DNA of 64,000 nt from Alloalcanivorax mobilis (GTDB lineage: Bacteria > Pseudomonadota > Gammaproteobacteria > Pseudomonadales > Alcanivoracaceae). Under the pieces are notes generated by a model. The model was not told the origin of the DNA, did not search any database, and saw only the letters and a program-made list of their open reading frames with translations. The stretch is from positions 124,001 through 188,000 of the forward strand of contig NZ_NMQZ01000002.1 in the NCBI RefSeq assembly GCF_002864685.1. Reading direction: 5' to 3'. Of the stretch, positions 44,095-52,173 are shown in pieces. How positions within the stretch are numbered: the first letter of the stretch is position 1; each line of letters begins with the position of its first letter. A program made the position numbers and the translations under genes.

Positions 44095-44859
44095 TTACAG
44101 GAACATGCCGCCGGAGGCTTCGATGCGCTGGGCGTTGATCCAGCCGTTCTCCGGCGCCAGCAGCGAGGCGATCACGCCGCCGATGTCGTCCGGCAGGCCG
44201 ACCCGTCCCAGCGCCGTCTGGGAGGCAATAAAAGCGTTCATGTCCTGGTTGTCACGCACCGCGCCGCCGCCGAAATCGGTTTCGATGGCGCCCGGGGCGA
44301 TCACGTTCACGGCGATACCGCGCGGGCCAAGTTCCTTGGCCAGGTAGCGGGTCAACACCTCGATGCCGCCCTTCATGGTGGCGTAGGCGGCGAAGCCGGG
44401 CAGGGCGAAGCGCGCCAGCCCGGTGGATACATTGAGAATGCGGCCGCCGTCGGCGATCAGCGGCAACAGGGCCTGGGTAAGAAAGAACGGCCCTTTAAGC
44501 TGAATGTTCATCAATTCGTCGAACTGCTGCTCGCTGGTGTCGGCGAACGACGCATGAATGCCAATGCCGGCATTATTGACCAGATAATCGAAGCGGGCCC
44601 GTTGCCAGGTGTCTTGAAGCGCGCCGCGCACCTGGTCGGCGAAGGCCGGGAACGAGCCGCTATCGCTGACATCCAGTTGCAGGGCCACGGCCTTGCGGCC
44701 CTTGCTTTCGATGTCGGCCACCACCTGGCGGGCGTCGTCGCGATTGCCCCGGTAGGTAACAATCACATCGGTGCCGGCGTCGGCCAGTTTCAGCGCGGCG
44801 TTGCGGCCCAGGCCACGGCTGCCGCCGGTGATCAGGGCGATGGGGGTGTGCTCGCTCAT
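44095..44859 (-). CDS. Short-chain dehydrogenase/reductase (SDR)
   Basis: 254 residues from the ATG at 44859. Rossmann motif LITGGSRGLGRNAA, VNNAGIGIHAS, and an intact active site with YATMK (Tyr/Lys) followed by LAKELGPRGIAVNVIAPGAI. This is the classical FabG-like form with probable NADPH use. Its stop lies 9 bp from the TonB-receptor remnant. It diverges from the aldo/keto reductase gene at 45076 (216 bp, no clear operator seen). Confidence 0.85.
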   Translation of the reverse strand: MSEHTPIALITGGSRGLGRNAALKLADAGTDVIVTYRGNRDDARQVVADIESKGRKAVALQLDVSDSGSFPAFADQVRGALQDTWQRARFDYLVNNAGIGIHASFADTSEQQFDELMNIQLKGPFFLTQALLPLIADGGRILNVSTGLARFALPGFAAYATMKGGIEVLTRYLAKELGPRGIAVNVIAPGAIETDFGGGAVRDNQDMNAFIASQTALGRVGLPDDIGGVIASLLAPENGWINAQRIEASGGMFL

Positions 44860-45075
44860 GCGGTGTGCTCCGGACAGGTGGGAAAAACGTTCCAGATACT
44901 TTATTGAATCGTTCAGGGCCAATAAACAGCCTGCTTCCGGTTTGTCCGTTCAGAAAACACCAACAATCAATCCGCCTTACTCTGGCTCCGGTTTGGGTTT
45001 ATGGTAATCGCCGGCCGCCTTCTCACGCCGTATGGCTCAGAGGTGGGCGCGCCTCCGACGCCAGAGGGAGACATC

Positions 45076-46056
45076 ATGGAGTACACCAGACTGGGCCGCA
45101 CCGGCCTGCAGGTATCTCGGCTGTGCCTGGGTTGCATGACCTACGGCCAGCCGGACCGGGGCACTCACCCCTGGACCCTGGACGAGACCGCCAGCCGACC
45201 GCTGATCCGCCAGGCGGTGGAGGCCGGCATCAATTTCTTTGACACCGCCAACGCCTATTCCGATGGCACCTCCGAGGAGATCGTCGGCCGCGCGCTCAAG
45301 GATTTCGCCCGCCGCGACGAGATCGTGCTGGCCACCAAGGTGTTTATGCCCATGCGTAAGGGCGCCAACGGTGGCGGCTTGTCGCGCAAGGCGATTCTGC
45401 AGGAAATCGACAACAGCCTGCGCCGGCTGGGCACCGATTACGTGGACCTGTATCAGATTCACCGCTGGGATTATCACACCCCCATCGAGGAAACCCTGGA
45501 AGCCCTGCACGATGTGGTGAAAGCCGGCAAGGCGCGCTATATCGGCGCCTCCTCGATGCACGCCTGGCAGTTCGCCAAGGCGATTTACACGGCGCGCAGC
45601 CACGGCTGGAGCGAATTCGTCAGCATGCAGAATCATCTTAATCTGCTGTACCGCGAGGAAGAGCGCGACATGCTGCCGTTGTGCCGCGATCAGGGCATCG
45701 CCGTGATCCCCTGGAGCCCGCTGGCGCGTGGCCGGCTGGCGCGGGAACCGGAGCAAAGCAGCGAGCGGCAGAGCAGCGATGAATTCGGCAAGACTCTGTA
45801 CACCGGCATGGAAGACGCCGACCGTCAGATTCTCGACGCGGTGGGCGAGATCGCCGAGGCACGGGGTGTGCCGCGCGCCCAGGTGGCGTTGGCCTGGGTG
45901 ATGCATCAATCGCCGGTGGCGGCGCCGATCGTCGGCGCCAGCAAGGCCGGCCAATTGGACGACGCGGTGGCGGCGGTGGGGCTGACGCTGTCCGCCGAGG
46001 AGATCGAAAAACTGCAAAGCCCCTACGTGCCGCACCGGGTGGTGGGGTTTAAATAG
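45076..46056 (+). CDS. Aldo/keto reductase (YajO/Tas-like)
   Basis: 326 residues from the ATG at 45076, with GAGGGAG upstream. Tetrad: D and Y in FFDTANAYSDG, K in LATKVFMP, H in YQIHRWD. NADPH-binding C-terminus IPWSPLARGRLAR and VGASKAGQLDDAV. Cytosolic, no signal. This subgroup (AKR with LGCMTYG near the start) reduces small aldehydes and quinones. Divergent from the SDR gene; both may answer to the same stress. Confidence 0.86.
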   Translation: MEYTRLGRTGLQVSRLCLGCMTYGQPDRGTHPWTLDETASRPLIRQAVEAGINFFDTANAYSDGTSEEIVGRALKDFARRDEIVLATKVFMPMRKGANGGGLSRKAILQEIDNSLRRLGTDYVDLYQIHRWDYHTPIEETLEALHDVVKAGKARYIGASSMHAWQFAKAIYTARSHGWSEFVSMQNHLNLLYREEERDMLPLCRDQGIAVIPWSPLARGRLAREPEQSSERQSSDEFGKTLYTGMEDADRQILDAVGEIAEARGVPRAQVALAWVMHQSPVAAPIVGASKAGQLDDAVAAVGLTLSAEEIEKLQSPYVPHRVVGFK

Positions 46057-46155
46057 GTCGACGGCACCTTTGTTTCCGTGGCCCTTACTTCCGTGGTTTC
46101 TACGCCGCCCGTGGCCACCCACCACGCCGTATAGGAGCAGGCCCAGCCAGCGACA

Positions 46156-46218
46156 GACGCCTAAAGGGCGTCAACGTCGTTGAGTCATGGTCCCTCATCG
46201 GCCGATTCTTTCGAATCG
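46156..46218. other. Two inverted repeats upstream of the CoA-transferase gene
   Basis: GACGCC/GGCGTC with loop TAAAG (46156-46172) could end the aldo/keto reductase transcript, although no T-run follows. CGATTC/GAATCG with a 4-bp spacer (46203-46218) is a candidate operator 65 bp before the CoA-transferase start. Both stems are perfect. The rest of the 227-bp gap shows nothing else. Confidence 0.35.
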
Positions 46219-46283
46219 ACGATAAAGCTTAAGTTAAGTTCGCGCGGCCCGCCGCACGCATCAATACGCAGTTTGGAGAAAAC

Positions 46284-47507
46284 ATGTCTGGAGCCCTCTC
46301 TCATATCCGCGTGCTGGATCTCTCACGCGTGCTGGCCGGCCCCTGGGCCGGCCAGATTCTTGGCGACCTGGGCGCCGAGGTGATCAAGATCGAGCGCCCG
46401 GGAGCGGGCGATGACACGCGCTCCTGGGGCCCTCCGTTCATGACCGGCGACAACGGCGAGCCGACCTCGGAATCCGCCTATTTTCTGGGCGCCAACCGCA
46501 ACAAGAAATCGGTCACCATCGACATCACCCAGGCCGAGGGCCAGCGCCTGGTCAAGGAACTGGCCGCCGCCTGCGACGTGGTGTTGGAGAATTTCAAAGT
46601 CGGCGGGCTCAAGCGCTACGGGCTGGATTACGCCAGCCTCAAGGCGGTGAACCCGCGTCTGGTGTATTGCTCGATCACCGGCTTCGGCCAGGACGGCCCC
46701 TACGCGCAACGCCCCGGCTATGATTTTCTGATCCAGGGCATGGGCGGGCTGATGAGCATCACCGGCCACGGTAACGACGAGCCCGGCGGCGGGCCGATCA
46801 AAGTGGGGGTGGCGCTCACCGACATCACCACCGGCCTGTACGCCACCATCGCGGTGCTCTCGGCGCTGGCGCACCGGGGCGAATCCGGCGTTGGCCAATA
46901 CATCGACATGGCGCTGCTGGATGTCCAGGTGGCCTGCCTGGCCAATCAGGCGATGAATTTTCTCACCAGTGGCGTGGCGCCCGGGCGCATGGGCAACGCC
47001 CACCCCAACATCGTGCCGTACCAGGATTTCCCCACCGCTGACGGCGACATCATTCTGACCATCGGCAACGATGGCCAGTTCGCCCGCTTCTGTGAGATCG
47101 CCGGCCATCCGGAGTGGGCCAGCGACGAACGCTTCGCCACCAACGCCGCCCGCGTGGCCCACCGCGATGTCCTGATCCCGCTGCTGCGGCAGACCACGGT
47201 AATGCGCACCACCGACGACTGGCTGCAACGCCTGGCCGCCGGCAACGTGCCCGGCGGGCCGGTCAACGACATCGCCCGCGTGTTCCAGGACCCGCAGGTG
47301 CAAGCGCGCAACATGCGCATCGACATGGCTCACCCGCTCAAGGCAAGTCTGCCGCTGGTCGGCAGCCCGTTCCGGCTGTCCGCCACGCCGGTCAGCTATC
47401 GGCGCCCGCCACCATTGCTGGGCGAGCACACCGAGCAGGTGCTCGGACAGACTCTGGGGCTGGACCCGGCGGCGCTGCAACGCTTGAGAGAGAGCAAAAT
47501 AATCTGA
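46284..47507 (+). CDS. CaiB/BaiF family (type III) CoA transferase
   Basis: 407 residues with TTGGAGAA upstream. Family signature LDLSRVLAGPWAGQILGDLGA at the start, VIKIERPGAGDDTR for CoA binding, YDFLIQGMGGLMSITG, and the catalytic Asp D180 in VALTDITTGLYA. These enzymes move CoA between carboxylic acids. Closest in feel to succinate-hydroxymethylglutarate or glutaryl-type transferases, but the acceptor cannot be read. No acyl-CoA dehydrogenase or ligase lies nearby. Confidence 0.88.
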   Translation: MSGALSHIRVLDLSRVLAGPWAGQILGDLGAEVIKIERPGAGDDTRSWGPPFMTGDNGEPTSESAYFLGANRNKKSVTIDITQAEGQRLVKELAAACDVVLENFKVGGLKRYGLDYASLKAVNPRLVYCSITGFGQDGPYAQRPGYDFLIQGMGGLMSITGHGNDEPGGGPIKVGVALTDITTGLYATIAVLSALAHRGESGVGQYIDMALLDVQVACLANQAMNFLTSGVAPGRMGNAHPNIVPYQDFPTADGDIILTIGNDGQFARFCEIAGHPEWASDERFATNAARVAHRDVLIPLLRQTTVMRTTDDWLQRLAAGNVPGGPVNDIARVFQDPQVQARNMRIDMAHPLKASLPLVGSPFRLSATPVSYRRPPPLLGEHTEQVLGQTLGLDPAALQRLRESKII

Positions 47508-47599
47508 CAGCGAAGCATCAACCGCCGGCGGTACGCCCTGACGTCCGCGGCGCTGGCCGCTACACTGAACGCTCACGGACGAGCAGCAGGAGAGTCACC

Positions 47600-47926
47600 A
47601 TGGCTTTCACCGCCGATTTTGAAAACGTGGAACCACAACGCGCCGCCATCGATGCCCTCGACGGCCCCGCCGTGCTGGAATTCGGCACCGGCTGGTGTGG
47701 GCACTGTCGGGCCGCGCAACCGCTGATCGCCGCCGCCTTCCAGGACTACCCCCAGGTCCGCCATCTGAAAGTGGAAGACGGCAAGGGCCGGCCCCTGGGC
47801 CGTTCATTTCGCGTCAAACTCTGGCCGACGCTGATTTTCCTGCGCAATGGCGAGGAGGTGGCCCGCCTGGTGCGTCCGCGCGACGAGACCGTGATCCGTG
47901 AAGCCCTGGCGGCCCTGACCCGCTGA
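47600..47926 (+). CDS. Thioredoxin family protein
   Basis: 108 residues from the ATG at 47600, behind CAGGAGAG. The redox motif is WCGHC (C33, C36) in place of the canonical WCGPC, and the cis-Pro is in LWPTLIF. Sequence is well short of TrxA identity but length and motifs fit a cytosolic thioredoxin. A His in the third position usually raises the redox potential, as in DsbA. Partner unknown. Confidence 0.85.
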   Translation: MAFTADFENVEPQRAAIDALDGPAVLEFGTGWCGHCRAAQPLIAAAFQDYPQVRHLKVEDGKGRPLGRSFRVKLWPTLIFLRNGEEVARLVRPRDETVIREALAALTR

Positions 47927-48015
47927 TATTCGTGTGGCGTTCCGTTTGCGCGGTGAGCAGGGCGAAGAATGCGTACCGCTTGGTGCTCGGCACTGTCCAT
48001 TGGTAAGCTACCCGG

Positions 48016-49689
48016 ATGAACAGTGCCGCCGCCACCACCACCCTTGACGATCCTTTCTACTACCTGCGCAACTTCGAAACGGTGCTGGGGTGGGTGGTGA
48101 CTCGCCACCAGGATCTGCTCACCACCGACGAGCGCGACCGCGTGCGCGCGTTCACGACCCTGCCGCAAGCGCCGCGAGCCTTGCTGGTCCGTATGATCAT
48201 GCGCAAAGGCGAGCACTTCAGAGCCAATAAACTGCGTTATACGGAGATCGGCCCGGCGGAGCCGGCGCTGGCGACGTTGCTCGACAACGGATGGCTCGCC
48301 CTCGCCACCGAGCTGGATGTGGACCAACTGTTTCGCCTCTACACCCGTGCCGAACTGGCGGCGGCACTGGTGGACGAATTCAACGCCGCCGACACGAGCG
48401 CCGGCCTCACCCGCAACGGCCGCAAAAGCGATTGGCTCCGAGCGCTCAGGGAACGCCACCCGACACCCCGCGCATTGTCCGCTTGGGACCCGGCGAACCG
48501 GCTCGAACCGTTGTTCCGCGTTACCGTGATGCCGCTGTGCGAACGCCTGCGGTTGATGTTTTTCGGCAATCTGCATCAGGACTGGAGTGAATTCGTGCTC
48601 ACCGAGCTCGGCACCTTCCGCTATGAACGCGTAGCGCTGGACTCGCAAAGCCGGCCGTTCCAGCGACGCGAAGAGATCGACGCCTGGCTGGCGTTGCACG
48701 CGTGGCGGCAACGTTTTGACGCCGGTGAGCCACTTGATGCAATACACGCGGAACTGCCTGACGGCGACACCGGCAATCCCTGGGTCGAACCGTTGCGGCA
48801 CCGGCTGCGCTATAAACTGGCGCGGCAATGGGAGCGCCAGGGCGAGCTGGCGCGGGCCGATGCCCTCTATGCCCGGTGTCATCACCGGGAGGCGCGTGGC
48901 CGCCGTTTGCGGGTGCTGGAGCGGCGCGGCGACTGGCACGCGGCGCTGACGCTGGCGGCTCAGGCGCAGGCGGCGCCGGAGAGCGAAGCGGAGCGTCAGC
49001 AGTTGGCCCGTGTGTTGCCTCGCCTGCACCGCAAACTGGGCCTGCCGGCGCCACCGCGCGGCGAGACCCCGGCGACCGGCGAATTAACGCTGACCCTGCC
49101 CACCTGCGGTTTCGTGGAAGACGCGGTGGCCAACCACCTGGCCACGCCGGATGCGCCGGTCTTCTATGTGGAGAATACCCTGCTCACCGGCCTGTTCGGC
49201 CTGCTGTGCTGGGAGGCCCTGTTCGCGCCGCTGCCGGGTGCTTTTTTTCACCCTTTTCAAAGCGGCCCGGCGGATCTTTATGACGCGGATTTCCAGGCCC
49301 GCCGCGGGGCGCTGTTTGAGCGCGCGTTCGAGACCCTGGCCAACGGTGAGCATCGCCCATTGATTGTGCGGACCTTCAATGAGAAACACGGCATTCAGTC
49401 GCCGTTTGTACACTGGGGCACGCTCTCCGAGGCGCTGCTGACCCGCGCGCTGGATTGCATTCCCGCCGCCCATTTGCGGCTCTGCTTCGGGCGCCTGTTG
49501 CGGGATATCAAAGCCAACCGCGCCGGCCTGCCGGATCTGATCCAGCTTTTTCCCGAACGCGGTGACTACCGGATGATCGAAGTGAAAGGTCCGGGCGATC
49601 GCCTGCAAGACAACCAGCGGCGCTGGCTGGCGTTTTTCGCCGCGCATTCAATCCCCGCCCTGGTGTGCAAAGTGCAATGGGCACCATGA
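48016..49689 (+). CDS. FAN1-type structure-specific nuclease with VRR-NUC domain
   Basis: 557 residues. The C-terminal VRR-NUC nuclease is intact: D507 in GLPDLIQL, E522 and K524 in MIEVKGPGD, and the Gln in DNQRRWL. The N-terminal part (FETVLGWVVTRHQDLL, RALLVRMIMRKG, then ELDVDQLFRLYTRAEL) is the SAP/winged-helix DNA-binding region of bacterial FAN1. FAN1 cuts 5' flaps and unhooks interstrand crosslinks. It overlaps the helicase gene by 4 nt (ATGA), so the two likely repair DNA together. Confidence 0.88.
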   Translation: MNSAAATTTLDDPFYYLRNFETVLGWVVTRHQDLLTTDERDRVRAFTTLPQAPRALLVRMIMRKGEHFRANKLRYTEIGPAEPALATLLDNGWLALATELDVDQLFRLYTRAELAAALVDEFNAADTSAGLTRNGRKSDWLRALRERHPTPRALSAWDPANRLEPLFRVTVMPLCERLRLMFFGNLHQDWSEFVLTELGTFRYERVALDSQSRPFQRREEIDAWLALHAWRQRFDAGEPLDAIHAELPDGDTGNPWVEPLRHRLRYKLARQWERQGELARADALYARCHHREARGRRLRVLERRGDWHAALTLAAQAQAAPESEAERQQLARVLPRLHRKLGLPAPPRGETPATGELTLTLPTCGFVEDAVANHLATPDAPVFYVENTLLTGLFGLLCWEALFAPLPGAFFHPFQSGPADLYDADFQARRGALFERAFETLANGEHRPLIVRTFNEKHGIQSPFVHWGTLSEALLTRALDCIPAAHLRLCFGRLLRDIKANRAGLPDLIQLFPERGDYRMIEVKGPGDRLQDNQRRWLAFFAAHSIPALVCKVQWAP

Positions 49690-51968
49690 GTTACACGGTG
49701 GCGGTGCGCGCGCTGTGCGAGTTTACCGCCAAGGCGGGCGATCTGGATTTGCGCTTCACGCCATCGCCCACCGCCCAGGAGGGCATCGCCGGCCACGCCA
49801 CCGTGGCCGGCCGACGCGGCACCGGCTATCAACGGGAGGTGGTGCTGGCCGGCGAGTACAAACACTTGAAGGTGCGTGGCCGCGCGGACGGTTACGACCC
49901 GGCCAAAAACCGCCTGGAAGAAGTGAAAACTTTTCGCGGTGACCTGGCCCGTCTGCCGGACAACCACCGCGCCTTGCACTGGGCCCAGGTGAAAATCTAC
50001 GGCGCGCTGTTGTGTCGCGAACGTGAACTGGAACAGGTAGAGCTGGCGCTGGTGTATTTCGACATCGTCAAGCAGAAAGAAACGGTGTTGAAGGAAAGCC
50101 ACGAAGCCGCGCAATTGTTTGAATTTTTTGCTCACCACTGCGAAATTTTTCTGCAATGGGCGGACCGTGAGCTGGCCCACCGGGATGAGCGCGACCGGAC
50201 CCTCTCTGGCCTGACCTTCCCCCACCAGGACTTCCGGCCCGGCCAGCGGGTGCTGGCGGAATCAGTGTTTCAAAGCGCCAGCACCGGCCGGCCTTTGCTG
50301 GCCCAGGCGCCCACCGGCATCGGCAAGACCGTGGGCACTCTGTTCCCGTTATTGAAAGCGGCGCCGGCAAAAAAACTGGATAAAATCTTTTTTCTCAGTG
50401 CCAAAACGCCGGGCCGAAAGCTCGCCCTGGACGCGGTGCGCACTCTGATGGAAAAGCAACCGGATACGCCGCTGCGCACCCTGGAGCTGATCGCCCGCGA
50501 GAAAAGCTGCGAGCACCCGGACAAAGCCTGTCACGGCGAATCCTGCCCGCTGGCGCAAGGCTTCTACGACCGCCTGCCCGCCGCCCGCGCCGCCGCCGCC
50601 AACCACGCCATGCTGGATCGCCAACGGCTGCGCGAGCTGGCCCTTGAGCACAACGTTTGCCCGTATTACCTGAGCCAGGAAATGGCGCGCTGGAGCGATC
50701 TGGTGGTGGGCGACTACAACTATTATTTCGATCTTTCCGCCCTGTTGTATGGGTTAACCACCGAAAACCAGTGGCGGGTGGCGGTGCTGGCGGACGAAGC
50801 CCATAACCTGGTGGACCGGGCCCGGGGCATGTATTCCGCCGAGCTCGATCAGCTCACCTTCCGCGCTCTGAAGCGGCAGGCGCCGGCCCCGCTGAAGAGC
50901 GCCTTCGAGCGCCTGAATCGGCAATGGAACGCGCTCAACAAGGAAACCGACGCCGCCGCCGGGCCAGACGCCGCCTACCGCGTGCACGACCAGCCGCCCG
51001 CCGCCTTTCTGCTGGCGCTGCAAAACGCCATCGCCGCGATCACCGACCATCTGGCCGAGCAGCCGGCGGTGCTCAACAGCGATCTCAACCGGTTCTACTT
51101 CGACGCGCTGCACTTTAACCGCATCGCCGAACTGTTCGACGACGACGCCTTTATTGTCGACAGCGTGCCGCTCACTCCCGCCCGGGGGCGGCCCGGCTCA
51201 CGGCTGTGTCTGCGCAATGTGGTGCCGGCGGCGCCGCTGGCGGCGCGTTTTGACAGCGCCCACAGCACCACGCTGTTTTCCGCCACGCTCAGCCCGCCCG
51301 GCTACTACGCCGACCTGCTTGGCCTGCCCGACAACACCGCCTGGGTGGACGTGCCGTCGCCGTTCCGCGCCGAGCAACTGGAGGTGCGCATTCAACAGCG
51401 TATCTCCACCCGCTATCGCGACCGCCAAGCGTCCCTGGCGCCGATCACCGCCCTGATCGCCGACCAGTTCCAGCAACGCCCGGGCAACTACCTCGCCTTC
51501 TTCAGCAGCTACGATTATTTGGAAAGAGCGCTGGCGATGCTGCGCGATCAGCACCCGCATTTGCCGGTGTGGGCGCAGCAACGGCGCATGGACGAAGCCG
51601 CCCGCCAGGACTTTCTGGATCGTTTTCAAGAAAGCGGGCAGGGCATCGGTTTCGCCGTGCTGGGCGGCGCGTTTTCGGAAGGCATCGATCTGCCCGGCCA
51701 GCGTCTGATCGGCGCTTTTGTCGCCACCCTGGGCCTGCCCCAGATCAATCCGGTCAACGAACAATTCAAACAACGCCTGGGCGCCCTGTTCGGCGACGGC
51801 TACGACTACACCTATCTCTACCCGGGCCTGCGCAAGGTGGTCCAAGCCGCCGGCCGGGTGATCCGCACCGGCGACGACCAGGGCGTGGTGCACCTGATCG
51901 ACGACCGCTTCGCTCGCCCCCAGGTGCGCGCGCTGTTGCCGGCCTGGTGGCGCCTGGGCGGCGGCTGA
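49686..51968 (+). CDS. XPD/DinG-like DNA helicase with N-terminal PD-(D/E)XK nuclease
   Basis: 760 residues from the ATG at 49686. Residues about 1-130 are a RecB-like nuclease: D68 in GRADGYD, E79-V-K81, then Q101 and Y105. The superfamily 2 helicase follows with Walker A APTGIGKT (K214), four FeS-cluster Cys (C275, C282, C287, C325), DEAH at 370-373 and AAGRVIRTGDDQG. Translationally coupled to FAN1. The C-terminus VRALLPAWWRLGGG lies in a 28-bp sequence repeated at 63796, where a different ending, WWRVY, is encoded; the present end seems created by the island insertion. Confidence 0.88.
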   Translation: MSYTVAVRALCEFTAKAGDLDLRFTPSPTAQEGIAGHATVAGRRGTGYQREVVLAGEYKHLKVRGRADGYDPAKNRLEEVKTFRGDLARLPDNHRALHWAQVKIYGALLCRERELEQVELALVYFDIVKQKETVLKESHEAAQLFEFFAHHCEIFLQWADRELAHRDERDRTLSGLTFPHQDFRPGQRVLAESVFQSASTGRPLLAQAPTGIGKTVGTLFPLLKAAPAKKLDKIFFLSAKTPGRKLALDAVRTLMEKQPDTPLRTLELIAREKSCEHPDKACHGESCPLAQGFYDRLPAARAAAANHAMLDRQRLRELALEHNVCPYYLSQEMARWSDLVVGDYNYYFDLSALLYGLTTENQWRVAVLADEAHNLVDRARGMYSAELDQLTFRALKRQAPAPLKSAFERLNRQWNALNKETDAAAGPDAAYRVHDQPPAAFLLALQNAIAAITDHLAEQPAVLNSDLNRFYFDALHFNRIAELFDDDAFIVDSVPLTPARGRPGSRLCLRNVVPAAPLAARFDSAHSTTLFSATLSPPGYYADLLGLPDNTAWVDVPSPFRAEQLEVRIQQRISTRYRDRQASLAPITALIADQFQQRPGNYLAFFSSYDYLERALAMLRDQHPHLPVWAQQRRMDEAARQDFLDRFQESGQGIGFAVLGGAFSEGIDLPGQRLIGAFVATLGLPQINPVNEQFKQRLGALFGDGYDYTYLYPGLRKVVQAAGRVIRTGDDQGVVHLIDDRFARPQVRALLPAWWRLGGG
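51926..51953 (+). repeat. 28-bp direct repeat, left copy (island boundary, attL-like)
   Basis: Identical over 28 bp to 63796-63823 and located in the last codons of the helicase gene (RALLPAWWR). The two copies are 11,870 bp apart. Gene 3' ends are common integration sites. Confidence 0.8.
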
Positions 51969-52049
51969 GGTCCAGCGATCCCTGCCTCCATGTACCCCGC
52001 GGGTTGATCTGGTTCACGCTTTTGTTCATTCGCTACAAAAATGAGCGTT

Positions 52050-52071
52050 TTTCTTACAAGCATGTAAGAAA
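52050..52071. promoter_or_regulatory. Perfect 9-bp inverted repeat upstream of the VWA-protein gene
   Basis: TTTCTTACA (52050-52058) and TGTAAGAAA (52063-52071) flank AGCA. It lies 103 bp before the start at 52174, in the 205-bp gap after the helicase gene, and has no T-run after it. It may be an operator or the leader of the island genes. Confidence 0.55.
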
Positions 52072-52173
52072 TTGCTTGCATGGCGATCGCTGCTCCGTTG
52101 CTACCCTTCTCGCAACTAAAAATGCCGCCCGTCCACTGGGGGACCGGGTGGCGGATAGAAACTGGGGGAAGGC

